Source: Bacteroidales bacterium (GTDB taxonomy: Bacteria; Bacteroidota; Bacteroidia; Bacteroidales; Dysgonomonadaceae). From it: a stretch of DNA of 37,978 nt. Positions 8,065 to 17,900 of the stretch are shown one piece after another (positions within the stretch are counted from its first letter, which is position 1; each line of letters begins with the position of its first letter). Location of the stretch: NCBI GenBank assembly GCA_012727735.1, contig JAAYGM010000095.1, positions 1 through 37,978 of the forward strand, read 5' to 3'. A program made the position numbers and the translations under genes. The notes beneath the pieces were generated by a model, which was not told where the DNA came from, searched no databases, and saw only the letters and a list, made by a program, of their open reading frames with translations.

Positions 8065-10854
8065 ATGGGAACAGACTTATTTCAAAGCAGAGAAACATTG
8101 CACATGAACGGGTCAGATTACATCTATTACAGTCTCCCCAAACTACAGCAACAAGGATACAGGATAGAAAAATTACCCTTTTCCATCCGTATATTGCTGG
8201 AGAATGCACTGCGTAATTATGATGGGTTCTCGGTCACAAAAGAGAATATTGAAACACTTTTAAGATGGGTGCCCAAAGGATCGGACAAAGATATTCCATT
8301 TAAACCCGCTCGTGTTTTAATGCAGGATTTTACCGGTGTGCCTGCCGTGGTTGACATTGCATCTCTCAGGGCAGAAGTGGCCCGGAAAGGAAAGAATCCT
8401 GATATTATCAATCCGCTTATCCCCGTTGATCTGGTTATCGACCACTCGGTGCAGGTCGACTATTTCGGGACTGACTACGCCTATAACCGTAATATTGAAG
8501 AGGAGTATAAGCGCAACCGTGAACGTTACCAGTTTCTTAAATGGGCACAGCACTCCTTCAATAATTTCAGCGTTGTACCTCCCGGCATGGGCATTTGCCA
8601 TCAGGTAAATCTGGAATACCTCTCGAAAGGTGTTGTTGAACGCGACGGAGAGATCTTCCCTGACACGCTGGTAGGAACAGATAGCCATACCCCGATGGTC
8701 AACGGGATTGGCGTAGTGGCCTGGGGTGTTGGCGGCATTGAAGCCGAAGCGGCAATACTGGGCCAGCCCATCTATTTTATTATGCCCGAGGTGATTGGAT
8801 TAAAACTCACCGGCGAACTTCCATTGGGGACAACCGCTACCGACCTGGTATTAACCATTGCCAACATGCTCCGCAAATTTGGTGTTGTCGGCAAGTTTGT
8901 TGAAGTTTTTGGTTCCGGATTAAGCAATCTCTCTGTGCCCGACAGGGCAACGATCGGCAATATGTCACCCGAATTCGGGTGCACGATCACCTATTTCCCC
9001 GTAGACCACAAAACGCTGGAATATATGCGGAGAAGCAATCGTTCCGAAGAGCAAATCGCATTAGTCGAAAACTATTGCAAAGCAAATATGATGTGGCGTG
9101 AAAATGAAGATAAAATCACCTATACCGAGGTGCTTGAACTGGATCTTTCAACCATTGAACCAACCGTTGCCGGGCCAAGACGACCACAGGACAAGATCCT
9201 TTTAAAGGAACTCAAAGATAAATTTATTTATCTTCTTGACGACTCCTACAACCGCAAATATATCTCACAGGCTGATCGTGAAATTGAAAAATCAATTACA
9301 CGGTTTGAAGGCGAAGGTGGTGATTTACCGGTGACCAACAAGGATGCGGAAACAGTCCCGACGGAAGTAGAAACAAAAGAAGTGAACGGATTAAAAACAG
9401 TCTGGATTACCCGCGGGCAGGAGAAATTTATGCTTTCTGACGGTGCCGTGGCAATTGCCGCCATCACCTCCTGCACCAACACCTCAAATCCGTTTGTGAT
9501 GATCGGGGCAGGTCTGGTGGCACGTAAAGCGCGCGAGCACGGCATTGACGTGAAACCCTGGGTGAAAACCTCGCTTGCACCGGGTTCGAAGGTGGTGACA
9601 GATTATCTTGAGAAGGCCGATCTGATGAAGGATCTTGAAGCACTGCGATTTCATCTGGTAGGCTACGGCTGTACCTCCTGTATCGGTAATTCCGGCCCGC
9701 TACTGCCCGACATTGCGAAAGCTGTGGACGAACAAAATCTGGTGGTCACCTCAGTGCTTTCCGGTAACCGTAATTTTGAGGCACGCATCCATCCGCAGGT
9801 AAAAATGAATTTCCTGATGTCGCCGATGCTTGTAGTGGCTTTTGCCATTGCCGGCAGGGTTGACATTGATTTAGTCAGTGAGCCGATAAGTTTCGATTCC
9901 AACCGGCAGCCTGTTTTCCTGAAGGATATCTGGCCAACGGACGATGAAATTAATGCAATTCTCAGCCACGTTCTCTCTCCCGGCGATTTTGAAAAAAATT
10001 ACGGAGAGATATTCCGCGGCAATGAGATCTGGAGAGCACTTGAAATACCTCAAGGCAAGTTATACGATTGGAATGCAGCTTCCACTTACATCAAGGAGAT
10101 CCCGTTCTTCCACAATATTTCAGAAAACCCCGCACCCCTGCAGGATATTCAGAAAGCCAGGGCGTTACTGGTCCTGGGCGACAGTGTCACCACTGATCAC
10201 ATTTCGCCTGCCGGAGCATTCAACGAACGCTCATCTTCAGGCAGGTATCTGTTAGCGCGGGGCGTGGAAAAGAACGATTTCAACTCCTATGGCTCACGGC
10301 GGGGCAACGATGAAGTGATGGTGCGCGGCACTTTTGCCAATGTGCGGATTAAAAACAGGCTGGCGACAAAAGAGGGTGGGTATACTTTCCATTTTCCATC
10401 AGAAGAGGAGATGACAGTTTTTGAAGCTGCCGAAAAGTACAGGACAGATCAGACACCCCTGTTTGTATTGGCCGGAAAGGAATATGGCAGCGGCTCCTCG
10501 CGCGACTGGGCTGCCAAGGGCACTTTTTTACTGGGTGTGAAATGTGTTGTGGCCGAAAGTTACGAACGGATACACAGAAGCAACCTGGTGGGAATGGGCG
10601 TGCTACCGCTTCAGTATAAAAATGGAGAAACCGCTGAAAGTCTGGGTATAACAGGCAGTGAAACTTTCAGCATTACAGGGATTGCTGACGGCCTCAAACC
10701 GCTTAAAGAGGTGATGGTTACAGCCATCAACTCAAAAGGAGTTGAAGTCAGGTTTATGGCAATTGCCCGTCTGGATTCGCTGATTGAGATTGAATACTAT
10801 CGCAATGGCGGGATCCTGCAATACGTGTTGCGGCAGTTTTTAAAGAACACATAA
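8065..10854 (+). CDS. acnA: Aconitate hydratase, AcnA/IRP1-type
   Basis: Aconitase interconverts citrate and isocitrate in the cytoplasm through a 4Fe-4S cluster. The three cluster cysteines are Cys470 (in SCTNTSNP) and Cys536 and Cys539 (in GYGCTSCIGNSGP). The swivel domain carries GDSVTTDHISPAG, GSRRGNDEVMVRGTF and the substrate-binding GKEYGSGSSRDWAAKG. At 929 residues it belongs to the long AcnA/IRP1 group and is somewhat longer than E. coli AcnA, with extra sequence in the linker at about 395-455. The ATG at 8065 is taken as start; Met14 is an alternative. Citrate synthase and isocitrate dehydrogenase are not adjacent. Some stretches are A+T-rich (20 of 60 G+C in 9061-9120). A weak hairpin near 10910-10935 may end the transcript. 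Confidence 0.96.
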   Translation: MGTDLFQSRETLHMNGSDYIYYSLPKLQQQGYRIEKLPFSIRILLENALRNYDGFSVTKENIETLLRWVPKGSDKDIPFKPARVLMQDFTGVPAVVDIASLRAEVARKGKNPDIINPLIPVDLVIDHSVQVDYFGTDYAYNRNIEEEYKRNRERYQFLKWAQHSFNNFSVVPPGMGICHQVNLEYLSKGVVERDGEIFPDTLVGTDSHTPMVNGIGVVAWGVGGIEAEAAILGQPIYFIMPEVIGLKLTGELPLGTTATDLVLTIANMLRKFGVVGKFVEVFGSGLSNLSVPDRATIGNMSPEFGCTITYFPVDHKTLEYMRRSNRSEEQIALVENYCKANMMWRENEDKITYTEVLELDLSTIEPTVAGPRRPQDKILLKELKDKFIYLLDDSYNRKYISQADREIEKSITRFEGEGGDLPVTNKDAETVPTEVETKEVNGLKTVWITRGQEKFMLSDGAVAIAAITSCTNTSNPFVMIGAGLVARKAREHGIDVKPWVKTSLAPGSKVVTDYLEKADLMKDLEALRFHLVGYGCTSCIGNSGPLLPDIAKAVDEQNLVVTSVLSGNRNFEARIHPQVKMNFLMSPMLVVAFAIAGRVDIDLVSEPISFDSNRQPVFLKDIWPTDDEINAILSHVLSPGDFEKNYGEIFRGNEIWRALEIPQGKLYDWNAASTYIKEIPFFHNISENPAPLQDIQKARALLVLGDSVTTDHISPAGAFNERSSSGRYLLARGVEKNDFNSYGSRRGNDEVMVRGTFANVRIKNRLATKEGGYTFHFPSEEEMTVFEAAEKYRTDQTPLFVLAGKEYGSGSSRDWAAKGTFLLGVKCVVAESYERIHRSNLVGMGVLPLQYKNGETAESLGITGSETFSITGIADGLKPLKEVMVTAINSKGVEVRFMAIARLDSLIEIEYYRNGGILQYVLRQFLKNT

Positions 10855-10950
10855 ACAGTGACAGCAGAGATGCTAAACTCGAAAATAGTGATTGATTGTG
10901 AATGTTTTACAGGGATGCAATGGTCATCCTGTGATTAATTTTTGTAGTAA

Positions 10951-11907
10951 ATGAAGAAAGTACTGATTGCATACCGCTTAAAAGAGGAGGGACTGAGAGA
11001 GCTGGAGGGTAAATACGTAGTGACACTTCCCCGGGAGAAATCCTATTTCACCAAACAGGAGGTGATGGAGATGATTCCGGATTATGAGGTGTTCGTTCCC
11101 AACTTCAGCTTTTATACCGATAAGGAGATAATTGACAGAGGAGGTAAGCTGGAGTTGATCAGCAATTATGGTGTCGGGTTCAATAATATTGATGTGGATT
11201 ACGCAACCCACAAAGGAATCGCAGTTACCAATATCCCCAATTCCACGCGCGAACCGACAGCCGAGTTTGCTTTTGCACTCCTGATGGCTGCAGGCAGACG
11301 GATAGGTTACTACGATCGCAAGCTGCGTACACCGGAGGGTGTGAGCTGGGGTGTGTATGCCGGTGGCGGCTTGCCTGTCTATGGAAAGAGATTGGGTATT
11401 ATCGGCATGGGACGCATAGGCCAGTCACTGGCACGACGTGCCGTGGCAGGGGGGATGGAGATCATCTATCACAACAGGAGCCGCCTGGACCCGATGACAG
11501 AGGAGCAGTACAATGCACGGTATGTCTCATTGGATGAGCTGCTGCAAACGGCCGATTATATTTCTCTCAACGCCCCTTCCACGCCTGAGACATTTCACAT
11601 GATAGGTGAAAAACAGTTTCAGCTGATGAAGCCCACGGCAGTGTTTATCAACACAGCCAGGGGCAATATGGTGGATGAGAAGGCGTTGGTGCAGGCATTA
11701 AAGGAAGAGACGATATGGGCTGCTGCACTGGATGTGTATGAGAACGAGCCGCATATTCATCCGGAGTTGCTGGCGCTTGATAATGTGCTGCTGGCGCCCC
11801 ATGCAGGAACAAAAACGATGGAGGACCGTATCAGCATGTCTGTTGAGATGGTGCAGAACATCATCGGTTTTTATGAAGGCAGCTACAACATATCGAGGGT
11901 AAACTGA
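10951..11907 (+). CDS. D-isomer-specific 2-hydroxyacid dehydrogenase, NAD(P)-dependent
   Basis: This is a 318-residue member of the family that includes glyoxylate/hydroxypyruvate reductase, D-lactate and D-3-phosphoglycerate dehydrogenases; it reduces 2-oxoacids to D-2-hydroxyacids in the cytoplasm. The nucleotide-binding motif GMGRIG is at 152-157, and the catalytic triad can be placed at Arg237 (NTARG), Glu266 (DVYENEP) and His284 (APHAG). The GVGFNNIDVD segment near residue 73 is typical of the glyoxylate reductase-like branch. There is no C-terminal ACT domain, so it is not a regulated SerA. The substrate cannot be read from sequence. It starts 96 bases after acnA and is followed after 9 bases by the alkD-like gene, suggesting a short operon through the M16 peptidase. 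Confidence 0.9.
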   Translation: MKKVLIAYRLKEEGLRELEGKYVVTLPREKSYFTKQEVMEMIPDYEVFVPNFSFYTDKEIIDRGGKLELISNYGVGFNNIDVDYATHKGIAVTNIPNSTREPTAEFAFALLMAAGRRIGYYDRKLRTPEGVSWGVYAGGGLPVYGKRLGIIGMGRIGQSLARRAVAGGMEIIYHNRSRLDPMTEEQYNARYVSLDELLQTADYISLNAPSTPETFHMIGEKQFQLMKPTAVFINTARGNMVDEKALVQALKEETIWAAALDVYENEPHIHPELLALDNVLLAPHAGTKTMEDRISMSVEMVQNIIGFYEGSYNISRVN

Positions 11908-11916
11908 TCAGAGCAG

Positions 11917-12639
11917 ATGAGAGCAACAAGTATCAAAGAACAACTACGGCAGCTGGGGAATCCGGCAAAGGCAGATCATTCAGCCTATTTCTTCAAAACG
12001 GGTAAGGGTGAGTATGGTGAAGGCGACCGGTTTATCGGTTGCACTGTACCCGAGACACGGAGCGTGGCGAAAATAAACAGGGATACACCACTCACGGAAC
12101 TGGAGAAGCTGCTCGCAGACGAGATGCATGAGTGTCGTCTCTGTGCGCTGATCATCCTTGTGGAGCAGTTTAAGCAGGCTGATGGGCAGAAACGTGAGGT
12201 GATTGTCGACTTTTATCTGTCACATACCACCCGCATCAACAACTGGGATCTGGTCGATTTATCGAGTTACCTCATTGTGGGTGAATGGCTGAAGGGGAAA
12301 GATGATCGCACCTTATTGTACAGGCTGGCGGCAAGCAGCCTGCTGTGGGATCAGCGTATAGCGGTGGTGTCGACCATGGCTTTTATCCGCAACAATGATT
12401 TTAGTGACACCCTCAGGTTATCGGAGATCTTCCTCACACACAAACATGACCTTATGCACAAAGCGTGCGGATGGATGCTGCGTGAAGTGGGGAAGCGGGA
12501 TGAGTCAACCCTCACCGGTTTTCTTGAGAGCCACTGCATGGTGATGCCCAGGACCATGCTTCGTTATGCCATTGAGAGATTATCGCCGGAACAGAAAAAA
12601 AAATACATGCAACGGCCTGCTCGCCAAACAACAATATAA
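11917..12639 (+). CDS. alkD: AlkD-family DNA glycosylase (alkylation repair)
   Basis: AlkD enzymes are HEAT-like-repeat DNA glycosylases that remove bulky or positively charged alkylated bases such as N7- and N3-alkylpurines without base flipping. The 240-residue protein keeps the key residues in register with Bacillus cereus AlkD (Trp109, Asp113, Arg148, Trp187): here Trp110 and Asp114 in NNWDLVD, Arg147 in DQRIAV, and Trp186 in KACGWML. Activity is therefore likely retained. The gene lies 9 bases after the hydroxyacid dehydrogenase and its stop is 1 base before the M16 peptidase ATG, indicating cotranscription. The symbol is given by family, not by proven orthology. Confidence 0.92.
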   Translation: MRATSIKEQLRQLGNPAKADHSAYFFKTGKGEYGEGDRFIGCTVPETRSVAKINRDTPLTELEKLLADEMHECRLCALIILVEQFKQADGQKREVIVDFYLSHTTRINNWDLVDLSSYLIVGEWLKGKDDRTLLYRLAASSLLWDQRIAVVSTMAFIRNNDFSDTLRLSEIFLTHKHDLMHKACGWMLREVGKRDESTLTGFLESHCMVMPRTMLRYAIERLSPEQKKKYMQRPARQTTI

Positions 12640-12640
12640 A

Positions 12641-13855
12641 ATGGTTCAGACACACAGATTATCAAACGGTCTTCGCATTATCCACCGTCCCTCTCTTTCC
12701 GAAATCTCCTATTGTGGTATCGTAGTGAACACCGGTACTCGCGACGAGTACCCCGATGAATTCGGCATGGCACATTTCGTGGAGCATATGCTTTTTAAAG
12801 GAACGCAAAAACGCAAAGCGCACCATATCGCCAACCGCATGGAAAATGTGGGCGGAGATATGAATGCATACACAACAAAAGAGGATACCTTCTATTATGC
12901 CGCATTTCTCGGGGAGTATTTCCCCAGGGCTGTGGAGTTGCTGAGTGATATCCTTTTTCATTCTGAATTTGCACCCGCACAGATAGAACGCGAGAGAGAG
13001 GTCATCCTCGATGAGATCAACTCGTATCATGATGCTCCCTCTGAGTTGATCTTTGATGATTTTGAAAACATGGTGTTTGCCCGGCATGATATAGGACACT
13101 ATATATTGGGTGAGCCGGAGTCACTGCACTCTTTCAACAGGGACAGCATCCTTCGTTTTGTGAGACGGCAGTACCAGCCATCGGAGATGGTTTTTTTCTC
13201 TACCGGGAGGACGGCTTTCGAAAAAGTGGTTCGTCAGGCAGAGAAGTTCTTTTCTGTCGCACAAAATGCATCTCCCGTGAAAGAGAGGGTAGCACCGTTT
13301 CAGTTCACTCCCCGTACCGAGAAGATGCATAAAAACACCTCTCAGTCACATGTGATGCTGGGGTACAGCACTTTCGACATGCATCATCCGCATAAGTATG
13401 CGCTGCACATGATCAATCATATTTTAGGAGGAGGCAGCATGAACAGCCGGCTGAATGTATCTCTCAGGGAGAAGCATGGTCTTGTTTACAACGTGGAGTC
13501 GAACGTTAATTTCTATACTGATACAGGACTGTTTGCCTTCTATTTTGCCTCAGACCCTAAACAGAGGGAGCGATGCATCCGGCTGATAGGGAAAGAGATT
13601 AAGCGGTTAAGAGAGGAAGCGCTGACGCCCATGCAGCTCTCACTGGCCAAAAGACAGTGGAAGGGACAGATGGGTATCGCGGCGGAAAACAGTGAAACCC
13701 GTGCGCTGTCGATGGCGAAGAATTATCTCCACTTTGATCGTTACACCTCACTGGATGAACTTTTCACCCGGATTGATGCGATCACATCCACTCAGCTGAG
13801 AGAGGTGGCCAATGAGGTATTCTCTTCCACACCCTTTCAATTGAGCTATTTATAG
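12641..13855 (+). CDS. M16-family zinc metallopeptidase (processing-peptidase-like)
   Basis: This 404-residue protein has the inverted zinc motif HFVEH at residues 45-49, with Glu125 at the distance expected for the third zinc ligand (EREVILDEI), so it is a catalytically competent single M16 unit of the kind that forms dimers. The second half contains the family segment GGGSMNSRLNVSLREKHGL. No signal peptide is seen, so it is probably cytoplasmic. The open frame extends back to 12566, inside the alkD-like gene; the ATG at 12641, one base after that gene's stop, gives the conserved start MVQTHRLSNGLRII. The natural substrate is unknown; related proteins degrade peptides or process membrane-associated polypeptides. 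Confidence 0.94.
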   Translation: MVQTHRLSNGLRIIHRPSLSEISYCGIVVNTGTRDEYPDEFGMAHFVEHMLFKGTQKRKAHHIANRMENVGGDMNAYTTKEDTFYYAAFLGEYFPRAVELLSDILFHSEFAPAQIEREREVILDEINSYHDAPSELIFDDFENMVFARHDIGHYILGEPESLHSFNRDSILRFVRRQYQPSEMVFFSTGRTAFEKVVRQAEKFFSVAQNASPVKERVAPFQFTPRTEKMHKNTSQSHVMLGYSTFDMHHPHKYALHMINHILGGGSMNSRLNVSLREKHGLVYNVESNVNFYTDTGLFAFYFASDPKQRERCIRLIGKEIKRLREEALTPMQLSLAKRQWKGQMGIAAENSETRALSMAKNYLHFDRYTSLDELFTRIDAITSTQLREVANEVFSSTPFQLSYL

Positions 13856-13991
13856 AGATGTGCTGCTGTCGGGCAATTGTGAAACAGGGGCAGGAGTCGA
13901 ACAAAAAAACAACTGAACTGTTTTATGTGTAGTTTGAAAGAGACAATCTTAAACAAACAAAACGAAGAAACTTAACTTAAAGAATTGAATT

Positions 13992-14603
13992 ATGAAAAAA
14001 ATGAGATTAACAGCAGTAGTTGTAATGCTTGCCATAGTAACAGCTGTAAGCGCACAGATGAGCTTAGGCATCAAAGGTGGAGTAAATATGTCCAATCTGG
14101 TCTATGATGATGATGTGAATGACAAGAATCCAAAGATCGGATTTAATATTGGTCTCGCTGCAGATTATGAATTTGCACCGAGTGTAGCGCTCCAGACAGG
14201 TTTGTTTTTCACCACCAAAGGGTACAAGTTTGATTCGGAGTCAGTGGATTACACCGAAAACCTGATGTATGTTCAACTGCCTGTTCATCTGGCCTATAAA
14301 ATTGATGTGATGCCGGGAACACGTGTTGTATTGCATGCCGGTCCTTATGCCGCCTACGGAGTAGGGGGAAGCAGGAAATTAGATGTTGGTGAATTAGGAT
14401 CGATGGATGTAGATAAGATTTTCGGTGACGGAGCTTTTCAATACAAGCCATTTGATGCTGGTCTGGGCATTGGTGTAGGTGCTGAATTTGGCGCCATCCT
14501 TGTTGATCTTGGCTGGGACATGGGACTGGTCAATATCTCCAACAACGACAATGGTAGTGTAAAAAACCAGAATGCATACCTCTCTTTAGGATATAAGTTC
14601 TAA
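13992..14603 (+). CDS. Outer-membrane beta-barrel (porin family) protein
   Basis: This is a 203-residue secreted protein with a clear signal peptide (MKKMRLTAV...AVSA, cleavage before Gln22) and alternating amphipathic strands such as SLGIKGGVNMSNL, KIGFNIGLAADYEF and VALQTGLFFTTKGY, ending in an aromatic residue (LSLGYKF) as barrels recognised by BamA do. It fits the small OmpW/OmpX-like barrel family common in Bacteroidota (outer membrane protein beta-barrel domain). The role and any ligand are unknown. It stands alone: 136 bases after the M16 gene and closed by a strong terminator. Confidence 0.85.
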   Translation: MKKMRLTAVVVMLAIVTAVSAQMSLGIKGGVNMSNLVYDDDVNDKNPKIGFNIGLAADYEFAPSVALQTGLFFTTKGYKFDSESVDYTENLMYVQLPVHLAYKIDVMPGTRVVLHAGPYAAYGVGGSRKLDVGELGSMDVDKIFGDGAFQYKPFDAGLGIGVGAEFGAILVDLGWDMGLVNISNNDNGSVKNQNAYLSLGYKF

Positions 14604-14623
14604 AAATTAAATTATGCTTTATC

Positions 14624-14656
14624 AAGCCCTGCATCTGACGATGCAGGGCTTTTTTT
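14624..14656 (+). terminator. Rho-independent terminator after the beta-barrel gene
   Basis: An 11-bp perfect stem (14624-14634 with 14641-14651) with a 6-base loop is followed by seven T residues. It isolates the beta-barrel gene from the susC1 unit. Confidence 0.9.
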
Positions 14657-14936
14657 ATGTTCCGCAACGCTGCACCATCACCGATGGTACCCTCCTCAAA
14701 TTGAAACCCTCAGCACAAAATCTCACGGACAAACGGGAAGGTAAAAAGGATATGGATTGTTTTGCAACCACTGCTTATTTTAAATAAATATATTATATGT
14801 GTTAAAATTTGATTATTTAGTAGTATTTATTTGAATATTACTATTTTTGTTAGGCTATTCAATGAACGAAATTTATTAAATAACACATTGGTAAATAACC
14901 TATTCGTGGGAAATTCTAACCTTTAACATTGAATTT
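14657..14936 (+). promoter_or_regulatory. A+T-rich upstream region of susC1 with candidate -7 box
   Basis: These 280 bases contain no credible gene and become very A+T-rich after about 14760. A full -7 match, TATTTTTG, lies at 14842-14849; the -33 position holds only TTTAG (14816-14820). Transcription would start near 14856, leaving a leader of about 80 bases before the susC1 ATG. TAGTA at 14821-ish and TACTA at 14839-14843 form the ends of an imperfect palindrome just upstream of the -7 box, a possible operator. No regulator gene is adjacent. Confidence 0.4.
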
Positions 14937-17900
14937 ATGAGAAAAAAAATCAACATTTTTTTATTCCTGTTCTTTGTGGGTACAGGAATTCTTATCGCAC
15001 AGACCCGTGTGACGGGGAGTGTGGTGGATGAAGGAGGCGAACCTGTTATCGGGGCAACCATTCAGATAAAAGAGACAGGACTGGGAACAGTCACCGATAT
15101 GGACGGAAACTTCTCGTTGACTGCCCCTGCGGAGGCAACACTTGTTATATCGTATGTGGGTATGGTGACAGTAGAAGCGGTAGTGAGCCCTAATATGCTG
15201 ATTGTTCTTCGCTCAGATACCGAACAACTCGATGAAGTGGTGGTTGTAGGGTATGGTACGCAACGAAAAGCAAACTTAACAGGAGCGGTATCTACCGTGG
15301 ATGTGAGTAAAACGCTGGAAGCGCGTCCTTATTCTGATATCTCAAAGGCACTGCAAGGTGCTGTCCCCGGTTTATCAGTGATCAGCAGCAGCGGCAGGCT
15401 GGGTGCGCAACCCTCTGTGTCTATACGTGGTCTGGGGACTTTGAGCAATAATGCGACAAGTAACCCGCTGATAGTCGTGGATGGTGTGGCTATGGAAGAT
15501 ATTTCTTTGTTGAATACACAGGATATTCAGAATATTTCTGTGTTAAAAGATGCCGCTTCCACTTCAATTTACGGTACAAGGGCTGCCTTTGGTGTGATTC
15601 TTATCACCACCAAGTCAGCACAACAGGTTGACAGGGTATCTGTGAATTATACAAATAACTTTGCATGGGATACACCGACCATTCTTCCCGATTATCCGGA
15701 CGTGCCCAGTCAGCTGAATGCTTTAATAGCTGCGAATGAGCGTGCCGGTCTCGCCAATGAGCTGTTTGGTATGTACCTGGATGAGATGTTGCCATATGCT
15801 GAATTGTGGAGAGACCAGCACAACGGCAAGAAAGCGGGATACCGTGAAATGGTTCTGGGGAACAGAGATGCACTTACAGACAGCTCAAAGCCTCTGGGTG
15901 ACTTCATGCTGGACAACAATGGTGTAGGGATGTACTTCGCCGACTGGGATATGAAGAATATCATGTTCAGGCAATGGAAACCATCACAGAGTCATAATCT
16001 GTCTGTACAGGGAACCAGTGGAAAAACATCCTACTATATGTCGTTGGGACATAACCATGATGAGGGTGTGATGGCGTTTTATCCGGAGAAACTGAATAAG
16101 TGGACGGCCATGCTGAATGTATCCACCGATGTCAGAGAGTGGTTGCAGGTGGGAGCACGTTTTAATTACAGCAATAAGGATTTTCAGGGCCCTGCAACAA
16201 GGAGAACCACCTACCAGTATATGTGGCGATGGGGAAGCTTCTTCGGTCCCTACGGAACCTATCAGGGGACAGATTTCCGGAATGATATTGCTTACCGCAA
16301 ACAAGCCGGAGACTGGACTGACAACAACAGTTTCGTGCGCATGGGAGCTTTCGCAAAGGCAACCTTAACAGAAGGGTTCACATTGAATGCTGATTACACC
16401 CATAACGTGGAGAACTACACCTATAAGGCAGCATACATACCGCTGGGAGGGTGGAACTCATGGGGTGGAGCAATTACAGAACCCATTAATTATACCAGCA
16501 GTTCATGGCTTGAACAACAGTCGAGTCAGAGTAAATCATTCGCCCTTAATGTGTATGGTAACTATGAGTTTAGTGTAGCAGACACGCATAATTTCAATTT
16601 TATGCTGGGAGCCAATGCGGAAAGCGGGACCTACTTCAATCATTATTCCGAAAGAGATGATCTGCTTGACTATAATCTGCCGGAATTTGATCTGGCTACA
16701 GGAGCACAATATGTAGACGGTGCTCATTCACACTGGGCTACAGCCGGTTATTTCGGCCGTCTCAACTATGATTATAACGGGATCTGGCTACTGGAAATGA
16801 ACGGGCGCTATGATGGTTCATCCCGTTTTCCGGCGAACGACCGATGGGCATTCTTCCCATCGGCATCAGCCGGATACCGGATCAGTGAAGAGTCATTTTT
16901 TGAACCATTGCATGATGTGATCAGTAACGCCAAGATACGTGCTTCGTATGGGGAGATAGGTAACCAGGCTGTGGGGAGCAACATGTATCTTGCGACCATG
17001 GCAAAGAGGACATTGAACAATACCTATTGGTTGGCCGATGACGGGACCAAAGTGGTGGCTTATGATCTGCCCAAACTGGTTTCATCGACCCTGAAATGGG
17101 AACGGATTCAGACACTGGATTTCGGAGCAGATCTGGGGTTTGTGAATAATGAACTGAATATATCTGTTGACTGGTACCAGAGAACCACGAAAGATATGCT
17201 GGCACCGGGTCAGACGATGCCGCAGGTACTCGGAGCAACTGCTCCGTATGTCAATGCAGGTACCTTAAGAACCCGGGGATGGGAATTAAGTGTTGACTGG
17301 CGTCATCGTTTCAATGATGTGATGGTTTATGCCAATGCCAATATTGGCGACTTTGTAACCGATGTGGTAAAATGGGAAAATGAGACCAAACTGTTGAATC
17401 AGAACTATAGCGGTAAAAGGTATGGTGATATCTGGGGATTCGAAACCGATCGCTACTTTACGGATGATGATTTTAATGCAGACGGAAGTTATAAAGCAGG
17501 TATCGCTTCTCAGGAGGAGCTGGAACAGGGTACATTCGTCTTTGGCCCCGGAGATATCAAATTCAGGGATCTGGATGGAAACGGTGTAATAGGTGGAGGA
17601 ACAGGAACAGCCGACGACCATGGTGATTTAACAGTGATAGGTAACTTCACACCAAGGTTCCAGTATGGTTTTCGTTTAGGTGGTGAATGGAAAGGCTTTG
17701 ACCTGGACATGTTCTTTCAGGGTGTCGGAAAACGTGCCATGTGGACACAGAGTGCTTTTGTGATGCCTATGATGCGTGGCGCTGATGCCATCTACGCCAA
17801 TCAGACAAACTACTGGAGCGAAGAGAATAAAGATTCAAATGCCGATTATCCACGTCTGTTCCCGGGAAACGCGGGCAGAGGGACGATCTCAGTCCTTGAG

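Noticed and set aside
7983-8216. A 77-codon open frame upstream of and overlapping acnA
   Set aside because: It overlaps the conserved acnA N-terminus in another frame, and its translation has no recognisable features.
12566-12640. A 25-residue N-terminal extension of the M16 peptidase overlapping the alkD-like gene
   Set aside because: The extension has no similarity to the family, while the ATG at 12641 follows the upstream stop by one base and gives a normal M16 start.
7738-14603. Genomic island integrated at tRNA-Asn
   Set aside because: I find no integrase, no second copy of the tRNA 3' end in the window, and the following genes are mostly ordinary chromosomal ones.
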